NCBI RefSeq assembly: GCF_017875395.1 | Contig: NZ_JAGGMO010000008.1 | Span: forward strand, 37,381 to 101,380 | Origin: Methanococcus voltae | GTDB taxonomy: Archaea; AGJL01; Methanococci; Methanococcales; Methanococcaceae | DNA: 64,000 bases | Direction of reading: 5' to 3' | Notes under the pieces: model-generated | What the model saw: the letters and a program-made list of their open reading frames with translations, nothing else | Told to the model about the DNA's origin: nothing | Database searches by the model: none | Made by a program: the position numbers and the translations under genes | In this document: piece after piece, positions 57,484 through 64,000 of the stretch | Position numbering within the stretch: the stretch's first letter is position 1 | How the letters are laid out: each line of letters opens with the position of its first letter

Positions 57484-58903
57484 ATTAGATTATGTAAACC
57501 CTTTGAAACTCTATGAAGTTATACAAAATGAAGGTAAATATCCATTAATGCTTGAATCACGTTCTAAAGGTAAAACAAACGCTAGATATACATACATTTC
57601 ATTTAATCCAGAATACATGTTGCGAATAAAAAATAAAACCAAAATAGATAATCAAACAGTTTCAAAAGAGAGTAACCCGTTTAAATCGTTAAAAGAAATT
57701 TCAAAAATCAGTGGAATCAATGCCGATAAGGGTAATAATAATAGTAATAATAATTTAAAATACACCGATGACAGATTTACGGGTGGTTACCTGGGATATA
57801 TGGCTTATGATTGCATACACAACTACATTGGTGGAAAAATAGAAGAACCATCTGTATTTGGGTATTATGGCAGTATGTATGTTTATGATCACCTTTTGAA
57901 GAAATTTTATTATTATTCTGAAAAAAATAATTCGATTGACGAAATAAAAGAAGCTAATAAATTTGTTGAAAAAGCTAAAAAACTTGAAATTGAAGATAAA
58001 TGTGGAAAAAATAATGAAAATAAATATAAAAATAATGAAAAAAATGTTGAAATAATCGGTTGCGATGCAAATTTTGAAGATTATATTAAAATGGTGGAAA
58101 AGGCAAAAGAACATATATTTGAGGGCGATTCTTTCCAAATAGTACCTTCGAGAGAATACTATTTAAAAAGCGAATATTCTGCGTTTGAATTGTATAAAAA
58201 TTTGAGAAAAATTAACCCGAGCCCATATATGTTCTTACTCGAATTTGATAAAAAAATAGTTGGTGCATCCCCTGAAACCATGGCATCGGTACAAAATAAC
58301 ATTTTAAAAGTAAATCCAATTGCAGGTACTGCCCCAATTGGTAAAAACGAATTAGAAACGGAAAAATTTGCAAAAGAGCTATTGAATGATGAAAAAGAGC
58401 AAGCAGAACACATGATGCTCGTGGACCTTGCTAGAAATGACGTTAGAAAGGTTTGCAAACCCGGAAGTGTAACTCTTGACAAGTTTTTCGATGTTGTAAA
58501 ATACAGTCATGTTCAACATATTGAGAGTGAAATTAGCGGTATTTTAGATAAAAAACATAATTTCAATATGTTTGATGCAATAGAAGCTACATTCCCTGCA
58601 GGTACTCTTACAGGAGCTCCTAAATTTAGGGCGATGGAAATAATCGATAAAATAGAAAAATCAAGGCGAAAAGTCTACGGTGGTGCGGTAGGTTACTTCT
58701 CAAATAGTGGAAATGCTGATTTAGCGATAGGGATTAGGATGACAGAGATTGAAAAAAACGATATTTGTAGCGTTAGAGCGGGTGCGGGTATTGTAGCTGA
58801 TTCAATTCCTGAAAAAGAGTATTATGAAACAGAACGGAAAATGCGAGCGATGATGAAAGCTTTAGGCGTTAAATCTCCATTTAAAAAGGGTGAAGATGTA
58901 TGA
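57473..58903 (+). CDS. trpE: Anthranilate synthase component I
   Basis: 476 residues from the preferred ATG (GGGTGGG upstream; a GTG nine bases earlier overlaps that site). It turns chorismate into anthranilate with ammonia from TrpG. The N-terminal YPLMLESRSKGK contains the LLES-type tryptophan feedback-binding element, so the enzyme is probably inhibited by Trp. The catalytic part includes IAGTAPIGKNELETEKFAKE, DLARNDVRKVC and FPAGTLTGAPK. A Lys/Asn-rich insertion lies at about 170-200. The stop codon overlaps the trpG start (ATGA). Confidence 0.95.
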   Translation: MKIKLDYVNPLKLYEVIQNEGKYPLMLESRSKGKTNARYTYISFNPEYMLRIKNKTKIDNQTVSKESNPFKSLKEISKISGINADKGNNNSNNNLKYTDDRFTGGYLGYMAYDCIHNYIGGKIEEPSVFGYYGSMYVYDHLLKKFYYYSEKNNSIDEIKEANKFVEKAKKLEIEDKCGKNNENKYKNNEKNVEIIGCDANFEDYIKMVEKAKEHIFEGDSFQIVPSREYYLKSEYSAFELYKNLRKINPSPYMFLLEFDKKIVGASPETMASVQNNILKVNPIAGTAPIGKNELETEKFAKELLNDEKEQAEHMMLVDLARNDVRKVCKPGSVTLDKFFDVVKYSHVQHIESEISGILDKKHNFNMFDAIEATFPAGTLTGAPKFRAMEIIDKIEKSRRKVYGGAVGYFSNSGNADLAIGIRMTEIEKNDICSVRAGAGIVADSIPEKEYYETERKMRAMMKALGVKSPFKKGEDV

Positions 58904-59511
58904 TAGTAATAATCGATAATAAAGATTCGTTTGTATGGAATTTAGCAGACTATGCGTCATTATACGATGAAATAAAAGTGGTTCCAAACACTATAGAAGT
59001 CGAACAATTGCTAAATCTAAATCCTGACGGTATTATCATATCTCCAGGACCGGGAAGCCCCGAAAACGATAAAGATGTTCAAAATTGCCCTAAAATTATT
59101 CAAGAATTAAATGTTCCGATTTTGGGTGTCTGTTTAGGTCATCAAACTATTGCAAACGTCTTTGGAGGGAAAGTCGGTAAAATTCCACCGTTTCATGGTA
59201 AATCAAGCTATATAAAACACGATGGAAAGGGAATTTTCAAAGATGTTGAATTACCATTTAAAGCAGGTCGATATCATTCGCTTTCGGTCTTAAAAATGCC
59301 CAAGAACTTCCATATATCGGCTACGAGCGATGATGGAACTATAATGGGGATAAGGCACAATTCAAAACCCATATTTGGTGTTCAATTTCATCCCGAAAGT
59401 ATTTTAACAGAATTTGAGAAAAAAGAAGGTTTAAAAATTATTAAAAACTTTGTAGAGCTTTCAAAATTTTATAAATCGGATACTGAAACTAATCTTAATT
59501 GTAAATCTTAA
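58900..59511 (+). CDS. trpG: Anthranilate synthase component II (glutamine amidotransferase)
   Basis: 203 residues, class I glutaminase. Motifs are IISPGPGSPEN, the nucleophile Cys in ILGVCLGHQTIA (about residue 79) and the His-Glu pair in GVQFHPES. It supplies ammonia to TrpE. The ATG overlaps the trpE stop (ATGA), so translation is coupled. The last 20 bases of the gene, coding NLNCKS and the stop, are repeated just downstream. Confidence 0.95.
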   Translation: MIVIIDNKDSFVWNLADYASLYDEIKVVPNTIEVEQLLNLNPDGIIISPGPGSPENDKDVQNCPKIIQELNVPILGVCLGHQTIANVFGGKVGKIPPFHGKSSYIKHDGKGIFKDVELPFKAGRYHSLSVLKMPKNFHISATSDDGTIMGIRHNSKPIFGVQFHPESILTEFEKKEGLKIIKNFVELSKFYKSDTETNLNCKS

Positions 59512-59536
59512 TATTCAATCTTAATTGTAAATCTTA
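59491..59536 (+). repeat. 20-bp direct repeat at the 3' end of trpG
   Basis: AATCTTAATTGTAAATCTTA occurs at 59491-59510, ending with the trpG stop codon, and again at 59517-59536. It looks like a short duplication of the gene end. Confidence 0.9.
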
Positions 59537-59562
59537 AAAATTAGAAATAACGACGTGAAAAA

Positions 59563-60192
59563 ATGTTTTTAAAAATTTGTGGAATAAAAACTTTAGGGGA
59601 ATTAAAAATCGTCGAGAAATACGCAAATGCTACGGGAGTTATTGTAGAATGCGAATCAAAACGTAAGATAAACTTGAAAACTGCGGAAAATATCATCAAT
59701 AATTCCGAAATTCCAGTTTTCACAGTTTCGACATCTAAAAATTTGGAAATTTGGAAATTAATAATTGATTCGACTTCAAAAAATTCAAATTTTAAGCCAT
59801 ATGTTCAAATTCATTCAAATTTATCTTCAAAAGATGTGAATTATCTTAAAAATGAATATGACTGCTTCGTAATGAAATCATTTAAAGTCCTTGAAAGAAG
59901 CTTAAATCCTAAAATAGACGCTGAAAAACTTATTGACGAAATTAAGGAGTATAACGTTGATAAAATTCTACTGGATACTGGCATGGGTTGTGGGAAAACT
60001 CATGACCATAGAATCAGTGCAATTATTTCAAAAAAATTTGATGTCGTACTCGCAGGCGGTCTAACTTTTGAAAACGTGAAAAAAATTGTAAATTCCGTAA
60101 AACCTGCAGGAATTGATATTTCGAGCGGTGTCGAATTAAAAAATAGCAAAGACGAATTATTAATAAAAAAGTTTTGTGATAATTTGATTTAA
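59563..60192 (+). CDS. trpF: Phosphoribosylanthranilate isomerase
   Basis: 209 residues, (beta/alpha)8 barrel. The catalytic cysteine is in FLKICGIKT at the N-terminus and the catalytic Asp in ILLDTGMGCGKTHD. The phosphate-binding end is VVLAGGLTFENV and GIDISSGVE. It acts between TrpD and TrpC. A short GTGA site precedes the ATG. It is 51 bases after trpG in the same operon. Confidence 0.93.
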   Translation: MFLKICGIKTLGELKIVEKYANATGVIVECESKRKINLKTAENIINNSEIPVFTVSTSKNLEIWKLIIDSTSKNSNFKPYVQIHSNLSSKDVNYLKNEYDCFVMKSFKVLERSLNPKIDAEKLIDEIKEYNVDKILLDTGMGCGKTHDHRISAIISKKFDVVLAGGLTFENVKKIVNSVKPAGIDISSGVELKNSKDELLIKKFCDNLI

Positions 60193-60288
60193 TAAGAATT
60201 AGTCAAAATAATCAAATTATAACTAATTGTAGTTAATTAAAAATTATAACTAATTAAAAGTCATACGTAATTAAATTATGGTGAAATT

Positions 60289-61530
60289 ATGAAATGTAAT
60301 ACAAAATGTGATAAAAACGGATATTTTGGAGAATTTGGGGGTCAGTATATACCTGAAGTTTTAAAACCTGCTATTGAAGAGCTTAAAGAAGCTTATAAAG
60401 AATTAAAAGATGATGAAGACTTTCAAAATGAACTTTCATACTATTTGAAACATTATGCAGGACGTGAAACGCCCCTTTACTATGCAAAGAATCTATCTGA
60501 AAAACTTGGTGGTGCTAAAATCTATCTAAAAAGAGAGGATTTATTGCACGGTGGCGCCCATAAAACTAATAATACAATAGGTCAAGCATTACTTGCTAAA
60601 AAAATGGGTAAAACAAGAATAATTGCGGAAACTGGCGCAGGTCAACATGGTGTCGGTACATCAATGGCAGGGGCACTTTTTGGCCTTGAAACAGAGATTT
60701 TTATGGGTCGGATAGACACGGAAAGGCAACAACCTAACGTAGCACGTATGAAACTATTGGGTGCAAAAGTAACACCAGTCGATACAGGTTCAAAAGTTTT
60801 AAAAGACGCCGTAAATGAAGCTATGAGAAACTGGACTGCTACATTTGAAAATACGCACTATTTACTCGGTACAGTGATGGGTCCACATCCATTCCCGACC
60901 ATGGTACGGGATTTTCAATCAGTAATTGGTAAAGAAGTTAAAAAACAAATAATGGAGCAGGAAGAAAGACTACCTGATTATTTAGTAGCCTGTATTGGCG
61001 GGGGTAGCAATGCAATGGGTTTATTCCATCCATTTTTGGGTCAGGATATCCAGGATAGCAATAATAATGGTGCCAAAAATATTAAAATGATAGGGATAGA
61101 GGCCGCAGGTAAAGGACTTGATACTAGTCTCCACGGTGCATCCATATCCAAAGGGGAAAAAGGAATACTTCACGGCATGCTTTCGTATTTCCTACAGGAC
61201 GAAGATGGACAGATAGAGGAAGCCTACAGCATTTCTGCAGGATTGGACTATCCTGGAATAGGTCCTGAACATGCTTATTTGCATAATCTCGGACGTGTAC
61301 AATATGCTTCAGCAACAGATAAGCAGGCGTTAAATGCGTTCATGGAACTTACGAGAACCGAAGGAATTATTCCTGCCCTAGAATCATCTCACGCGATTGC
61401 TTATGCCATTGAAAATGCGGGTAATATGAGTAAAGATGACATAATGGTGATAAACCTTTCAGGACGTGGAGATAAGGATTTAAACACCGTAATAAACTCA
61501 GTAAATAAATTAGATAATAAAATTAGATGA
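60289..61530 (+). CDS. trpB: Tryptophan synthase beta chain (TrpB1 type)
   Basis: 413 residues. The PLP lysine is in the motif HGGAHKTNN (about residue 91), and the phosphate loop is GGGSNAMG. It condenses indole with serine to tryptophan and forms the alpha2-beta2 complex with TrpA. The start, [15 protein letters not shown], is typical of TrpB1. GGTGA precedes the ATG. The trpBA pair of M. voltae was among the first archaeal trp genes sequenced. Confidence 0.96.
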   Translation: MKCNTKCDKNGYFGEFGGQYIPEVLKPAIEELKEAYKELKDDEDFQNELSYYLKHYAGRETPLYYAKNLSEKLGGAKIYLKREDLLHGGAHKTNNTIGQALLAKKMGKTRIIAETGAGQHGVGTSMAGALFGLETEIFMGRIDTERQQPNVARMKLLGAKVTPVDTGSKVLKDAVNEAMRNWTATFENTHYLLGTVMGPHPFPTMVRDFQSVIGKEVKKQIMEQEERLPDYLVACIGGGSNAMGLFHPFLGQDIQDSNNNGAKNIKMIGIEAAGKGLDTSLHGASISKGEKGILHGMLSYFLQDEDGQIEEAYSISAGLDYPGIGPEHAYLHNLGRVQYASATDKQALNAFMELTRTEGIIPALESSHAIAYAIENAGNMSKDDIMVINLSGRGDKDLNTVINSVNKLDNKIR

Positions 61531-61575
61531 TAAAATTGCCAATAACATCAGATGATAAAATATCGAGGAATTTAA

Positions 61576-62433
61576 ATGAAAAACTTAGAAAATAATTTAG
61601 AAAACGATTTAAAAAAAGATTTAAATAAGAATATCGATGAAAAACCAATTTTAGTTAGTTTTTTAGTATCTGGAGACCCAAATATTGAAGCTACACTAAA
61701 ATTTATGAATGCACTAGATGAATATTGTGGAGTTATCGAGCTTGGTATTCCATTTAGTGACCCAGTAGCAGATGGTTCAACTATTCAAGAAGCAAATGTA
61801 CGTTCTTTATCAAATGGTTATAAAATACATCAATCTTTTGACGTATTACGGGAATTTAGAAAATTTTCAGATACGCCTGTTGTATTGATGACTTATTACA
61901 ACCCCGTGTATAAAAGAGGTATTGAAAATTTTATAGTTCAGGCAAAAGATGCAGGAGCAAATGGACTTATAATTGTAGATTTACCACTAGATGAAGCAGA
62001 ACAGTATAGAACGATATGTAAAAAACACGATATGGGGACCATATTTCTTGTGGCACCAAATACATCGGATGAACGATTAATTTATTCTGATGAGGCTAGT
62101 ACAATGTTTCTATACTTAATTTCAACATTTGGTATTACTGGAACAAGAGATTCATTTGAAAAGATGACTTTTGACTTTATAGCTCGTGCAAAAAATCTTT
62201 GTGGTAAAAATAGTAAGTTGTACGTAGGTTTTGGAATTTCAAACGGTGAGCATGCTGAAAAAATAATTGAAAATGGTGCTGATGGCATTATAGTGGGAAG
62301 TGCTTTTGTAAACATTATTAAAGAATACGGGGACTCTGAAACAACCCCTTATAAATTAAAAGAATTAGCTAGAGAATTAAGTGATGGAATTACTAGGGGT
62401 TATGATAAATACAATGAAAAGAATAATTATTAA
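61576..62433 (+). CDS. trpA: Tryptophan synthase alpha chain
   Basis: 285 residues. The catalytic Glu and Asp are in [19 protein letters not shown] and [13 protein letters not shown]. The loop [12 protein letters not shown] and the phosphate site [13 protein letters not shown] and GIIVGSAFV are present. The N-terminal 20 residues are Asn/Lys/Asp-rich and outside the barrel. It splits indole-glycerol phosphate to indole for TrpB. GAGGA precedes the ATG. Last gene of the operon. Confidence 0.96.
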   Translation: MKNLENNLENDLKKDLNKNIDEKPILVSFLVSGDPNIEATLKFMNALDEYCGVIELGIPFSDPVADGSTIQEANVRSLSNGYKIHQSFDVLREFRKFSDTPVVLMTYYNPVYKRGIENFIVQAKDAGANGLIIVDLPLDEAEQYRTICKKHDMGTIFLVAPNTSDERLIYSDEASTMFLYLISTFGITGTRDSFEKMTFDFIARAKNLCGKNSKLYVGFGISNGEHAEKIIENGADGIIVGSAFVNIIKEYGDSETTPYKLKELARELSDGITRGYDKYNEKNNY

Positions 62434-62530
62434 ATTAGAGAATTATTAATTTAATAAATAAAAAAAGATTAATGAGTAAACTACATATTTATTTTATAAT
62501 ATATTTATTTTAAATTTTTTGGGTGGGAAT

Positions 62531-62671
62531 ATGGATTTAAAAGATAATATACTTTATAAATCAATCAAATGGTTTTTTGCAGTTGAATCAGAGAAACCTA
62601 AAAATTATGATACAGAAGTAAAGCCTATATTATATGAACAAGAGCGACGTGGTAGGCGTCGTATAATCTAA
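62531..62671 (+). CDS. Small protein of 46 residues, unknown function
   Basis: The frame MDLKDNILYKSIKWFFAVES continues with KPKNYDTEVKPILYEQ and ends in the very basic tail ERRGRRRII. GGGTGGG lies 4 bases before the ATG, a good ribosome binding site. The codon use and mixed composition look like a real gene rather than AT-rich noise. It is 97 bases after trpA and could be read through from the trp operon. It may be a nucleic-acid or membrane-surface binding peptide. No family is known to me. Confidence 0.6.
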   Translation: MDLKDNILYKSIKWFFAVESEKPKNYDTEVKPILYEQERRGRRRII

Positions 62672-62756
62672 ATTTATAAGTTTGTAAATTTATAAAATAA
62701 AAATAATAAAGTAAAAAAGAAAAATATTGTTAATGTGTATCTAATGTATTGTATAT

Positions 62757-62784
62757 TAATAATTAATTAATTAATTAATTAATT
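62757..62784. repeat. AATT tetranucleotide repeat
   Basis: About seven AATT units in a row between the small gene and the convergent SPFH gene. Similar runs are at 63887-63903 and 63908-63921. Confidence 0.85.
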
Positions 62785-62790
62785 ATTCAT

Positions 62791-63606
62791 TTAATTCTTT
62801 TTTGAATTCAAAAAGTTTTTAGCAACATCCATTATATTTTCAGATATGACATATTTTGAATTCTCTTTCAAAACACTATTTGTAACGTCGAGTGATTTAT
62901 AAAGTTGTGCTTCACCTTTAAAGTACTGTTGTGCAGCTTCTGCAACTGTTTGTATTGCTTTAGCTTGCCCTTCAGCTTCAATTTTAATACTTTCTGCAGT
63001 ACCTTGCGCCCTAAGGATTTTACTTTGCTTTTCCCCCTCAGCTTCCAAAATTGCAGCTCTTTTAAGCCTTTCAGCCTTCATTTGTTGGGTCATTGCGTTT
63101 TTGATATCAGTAGGCGGGTCAATTTCCCTAAGTTCTACTTTTTCAACTTTTACCCCCCAACTGTCAGTATCCTTATCGAGTGACTCTAAAAGTTTGTTAT
63201 TTATGTATTCCCTTTTGTTTAAAACTTCATCCAATTCAAGACTTCCGATAATTGCCCTAAGTGTCGTTTGAGCTAAATTTACTATTGCATACTGGTAGTT
63301 TTGAACTTCAAGAACTGCTCTGTTAACGTCCATAACTCTATAGTAAATAACCGCATCGGTTGTAACTCCCGCGTTATCTCTTGTAATCATTTCTTGAGGT
63401 GGTACATCGATTACCTTTGTTCTTACATCCACTTTTATCGCGTTATCGATGAAAGGGATTATTAAGTTTACACCAGGTCTTAAACTTCCTACCACTTTTC
63501 CTAATCTAAATATTAAACCCAATTCGTATTGGTTAACAATTACAACGGATTTAATAATTATAAATAATATAATTAGCCCTACTATGGGTAGTAATAGCCA
63601 GTCCAT
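62791..63606 (-). CDS. SPFH/stomatin (band 7) family membrane protein
   Basis: 271 residues from the preferred ATG (AGAGGT upstream; a TTG nine bases earlier is in frame). One N-terminal membrane span ([20 protein letters not shown]) is followed by the band 7 domain ([20 protein letters not shown], then [23 protein letters not shown]). A helical region with the repeat [20 protein letters not shown] completes it. Homologues form rings on the membrane and modulate proteases. No NfeD-type partner is adjacent in the window. Confidence 0.88.
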   Translation of the reverse strand: MDWLLLPIVGLIILFIIIKSVVIVNQYELGLIFRLGKVVGSLRPGVNLIIPFIDNAIKVDVRTKVIDVPPQEMITRDNAGVTTDAVIYYRVMDVNRAVLEVQNYQYAIVNLAQTTLRAIIGSLELDEVLNKREYINNKLLESLDKDTDSWGVKVEKVELREIDPPTDIKNAMTQQMKAERLKRAAILEAEGEKQSKILRAQGTAESIKIEAEGQAKAIQTVAEAAQQYFKGEAQLYKSLDVTNSVLKENSKYVISENIMDVAKNFLNSKKN

Positions 63607-64000
63607 ATATTTCAACCTCTAATAAATATTTAAACAATTATTCCGTATTTTATTTGTTTAAGTTAAGTTATATAGTTAATTTAATTTATTTAATTTATTT
63701 AATTATGATATTATCTATATTCCTAAGTATATTAATATGCAGGTATGTAATTTAAATAACTATTGATTAAAATTAAATTTAATTTAAAAACAGAATATCA
63801 AATGTAAAAAACATAATAAACTTTGTAATATAAATCTATTTTAAAAAAATAAAAAGAAAAAGAATTGAATTAGGGATTAATCCCCATTAATTAATTAATT
63901 AATTCTTAATTAATTAATTTTTTTAGCTTTTCCAGAAACTTTTGAAAAAAGTTTCATCAAAACTTAAGTAAAGCTTACTAGCTTACTAGTTTAACAGCTT
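63607..64000. other. Intergenic DNA at the right edge
   Basis: 394 bases with no gene. GAAACTTTT-GAA-AAAAGTTTC at 63935-63955 is a perfect 9-bp hairpin with a 3-base loop. The last 40 bases hold the short repeat GCTTACTAGCTTACTAG. On the minus strand a short frame (MKLFSKVSGKAKKIN) ends near 63919, but it has no supporting context. Confidence 0.4.

Noticed and set aside
63875..63968. Short minus-strand frame MKLFSKVSGKAKKIN as the end of a gene entering from the right
   Set aside because: The frame is closed by a stop just upstream and the other frames are also closed, so no gene runs in from the edge.

Overview
The window is an AT-rich archaeal chromosome segment from a mesophilic methanogen of the order Methanococcales. 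The best fit is Methanococcus voltae or a very close relative. The evidence is the divergent pair of selenium-free [NiFe]-hydrogenase operons (frc and vhc) around a shared intergenic region, the gene order trpCDEGFBA, an archaeal KH/beta-CASP nuclease aCPSF1 (FttA), GGTGA-type ribosome binding sites, frequent TTG/GTG starts and TTTATATA-type box A promoters. No rRNA, tRNA, CRISPR array or insertion sequence was recognised by eye. Layout: (1) 1-10.6 kb, minus strand: three tandem paralogous SAM methyltransferases (the third cut by the window edge), then five tandem paralogous lipoprotein substrate-binding proteins of the iron/corrinoid-chelate type with no permease or ATPase beside them. Two of these genes share an almost identical block of about 420 bp. 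(2) 11-20 kb: a sodium/dicarboxylate-type symporter, CbiE of cobalamin synthesis, cysteinyl-tRNA synthetase, a minus-strand set of cupin-HTH regulator, thioesterase and acyl-CoA ligase, and a ZIP-type metal transporter. (3) 20.7-39.9 kb: mostly single-gene units: a ferredoxin, a DUF531-like protein, a winged-helix regulator, indolepyruvate:ferredoxin oxidoreductase (iorA/iorB), PyrI, a flavin-binding protein, a PD-(D/E)XK/DUF5655-like protein, FttA, an Hsp20, a phosphohexomutase, a bile acid/sodium symporter family protein and several proteins of unknown function. (4) 40-44 kb: the phosphate uptake operon pstSCAB, with a strong inverted repeat over its promoter. (5) 44.2-54.3 kb: frcADGB on the minus strand and vhcDGAB plus hdrA on the plus strand. 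Together they encode the F420-reducing and the heterodisulfide-reductase-linked hydrogenases in their cysteine (selenium-free) forms. In M. voltae these operons are switched on when selenium is scarce. (6) 54.6-62.4 kb: a pyrimidine-dimer glycosylase-like gene, then the complete tryptophan operon trpCDEGFBA. (7) 62.5-64 kb: a 46-residue small protein and a stomatin/SPFH protein. The most striking observation is an unannotated 43-codon open reading frame at 55194-55325, just upstream of trpC. It ends Ser-Gln-Trp-Trp-His-stop and is followed by a stem-loop region. It has the hallmarks of a tryptophan-sensing leader peptide, as in bacterial trp attenuation, but in an archaeon. Other candidate control elements are palindromes in front of the pst, vhc/frc, ZIP transporter, substrate-binding protein and regulator genes.
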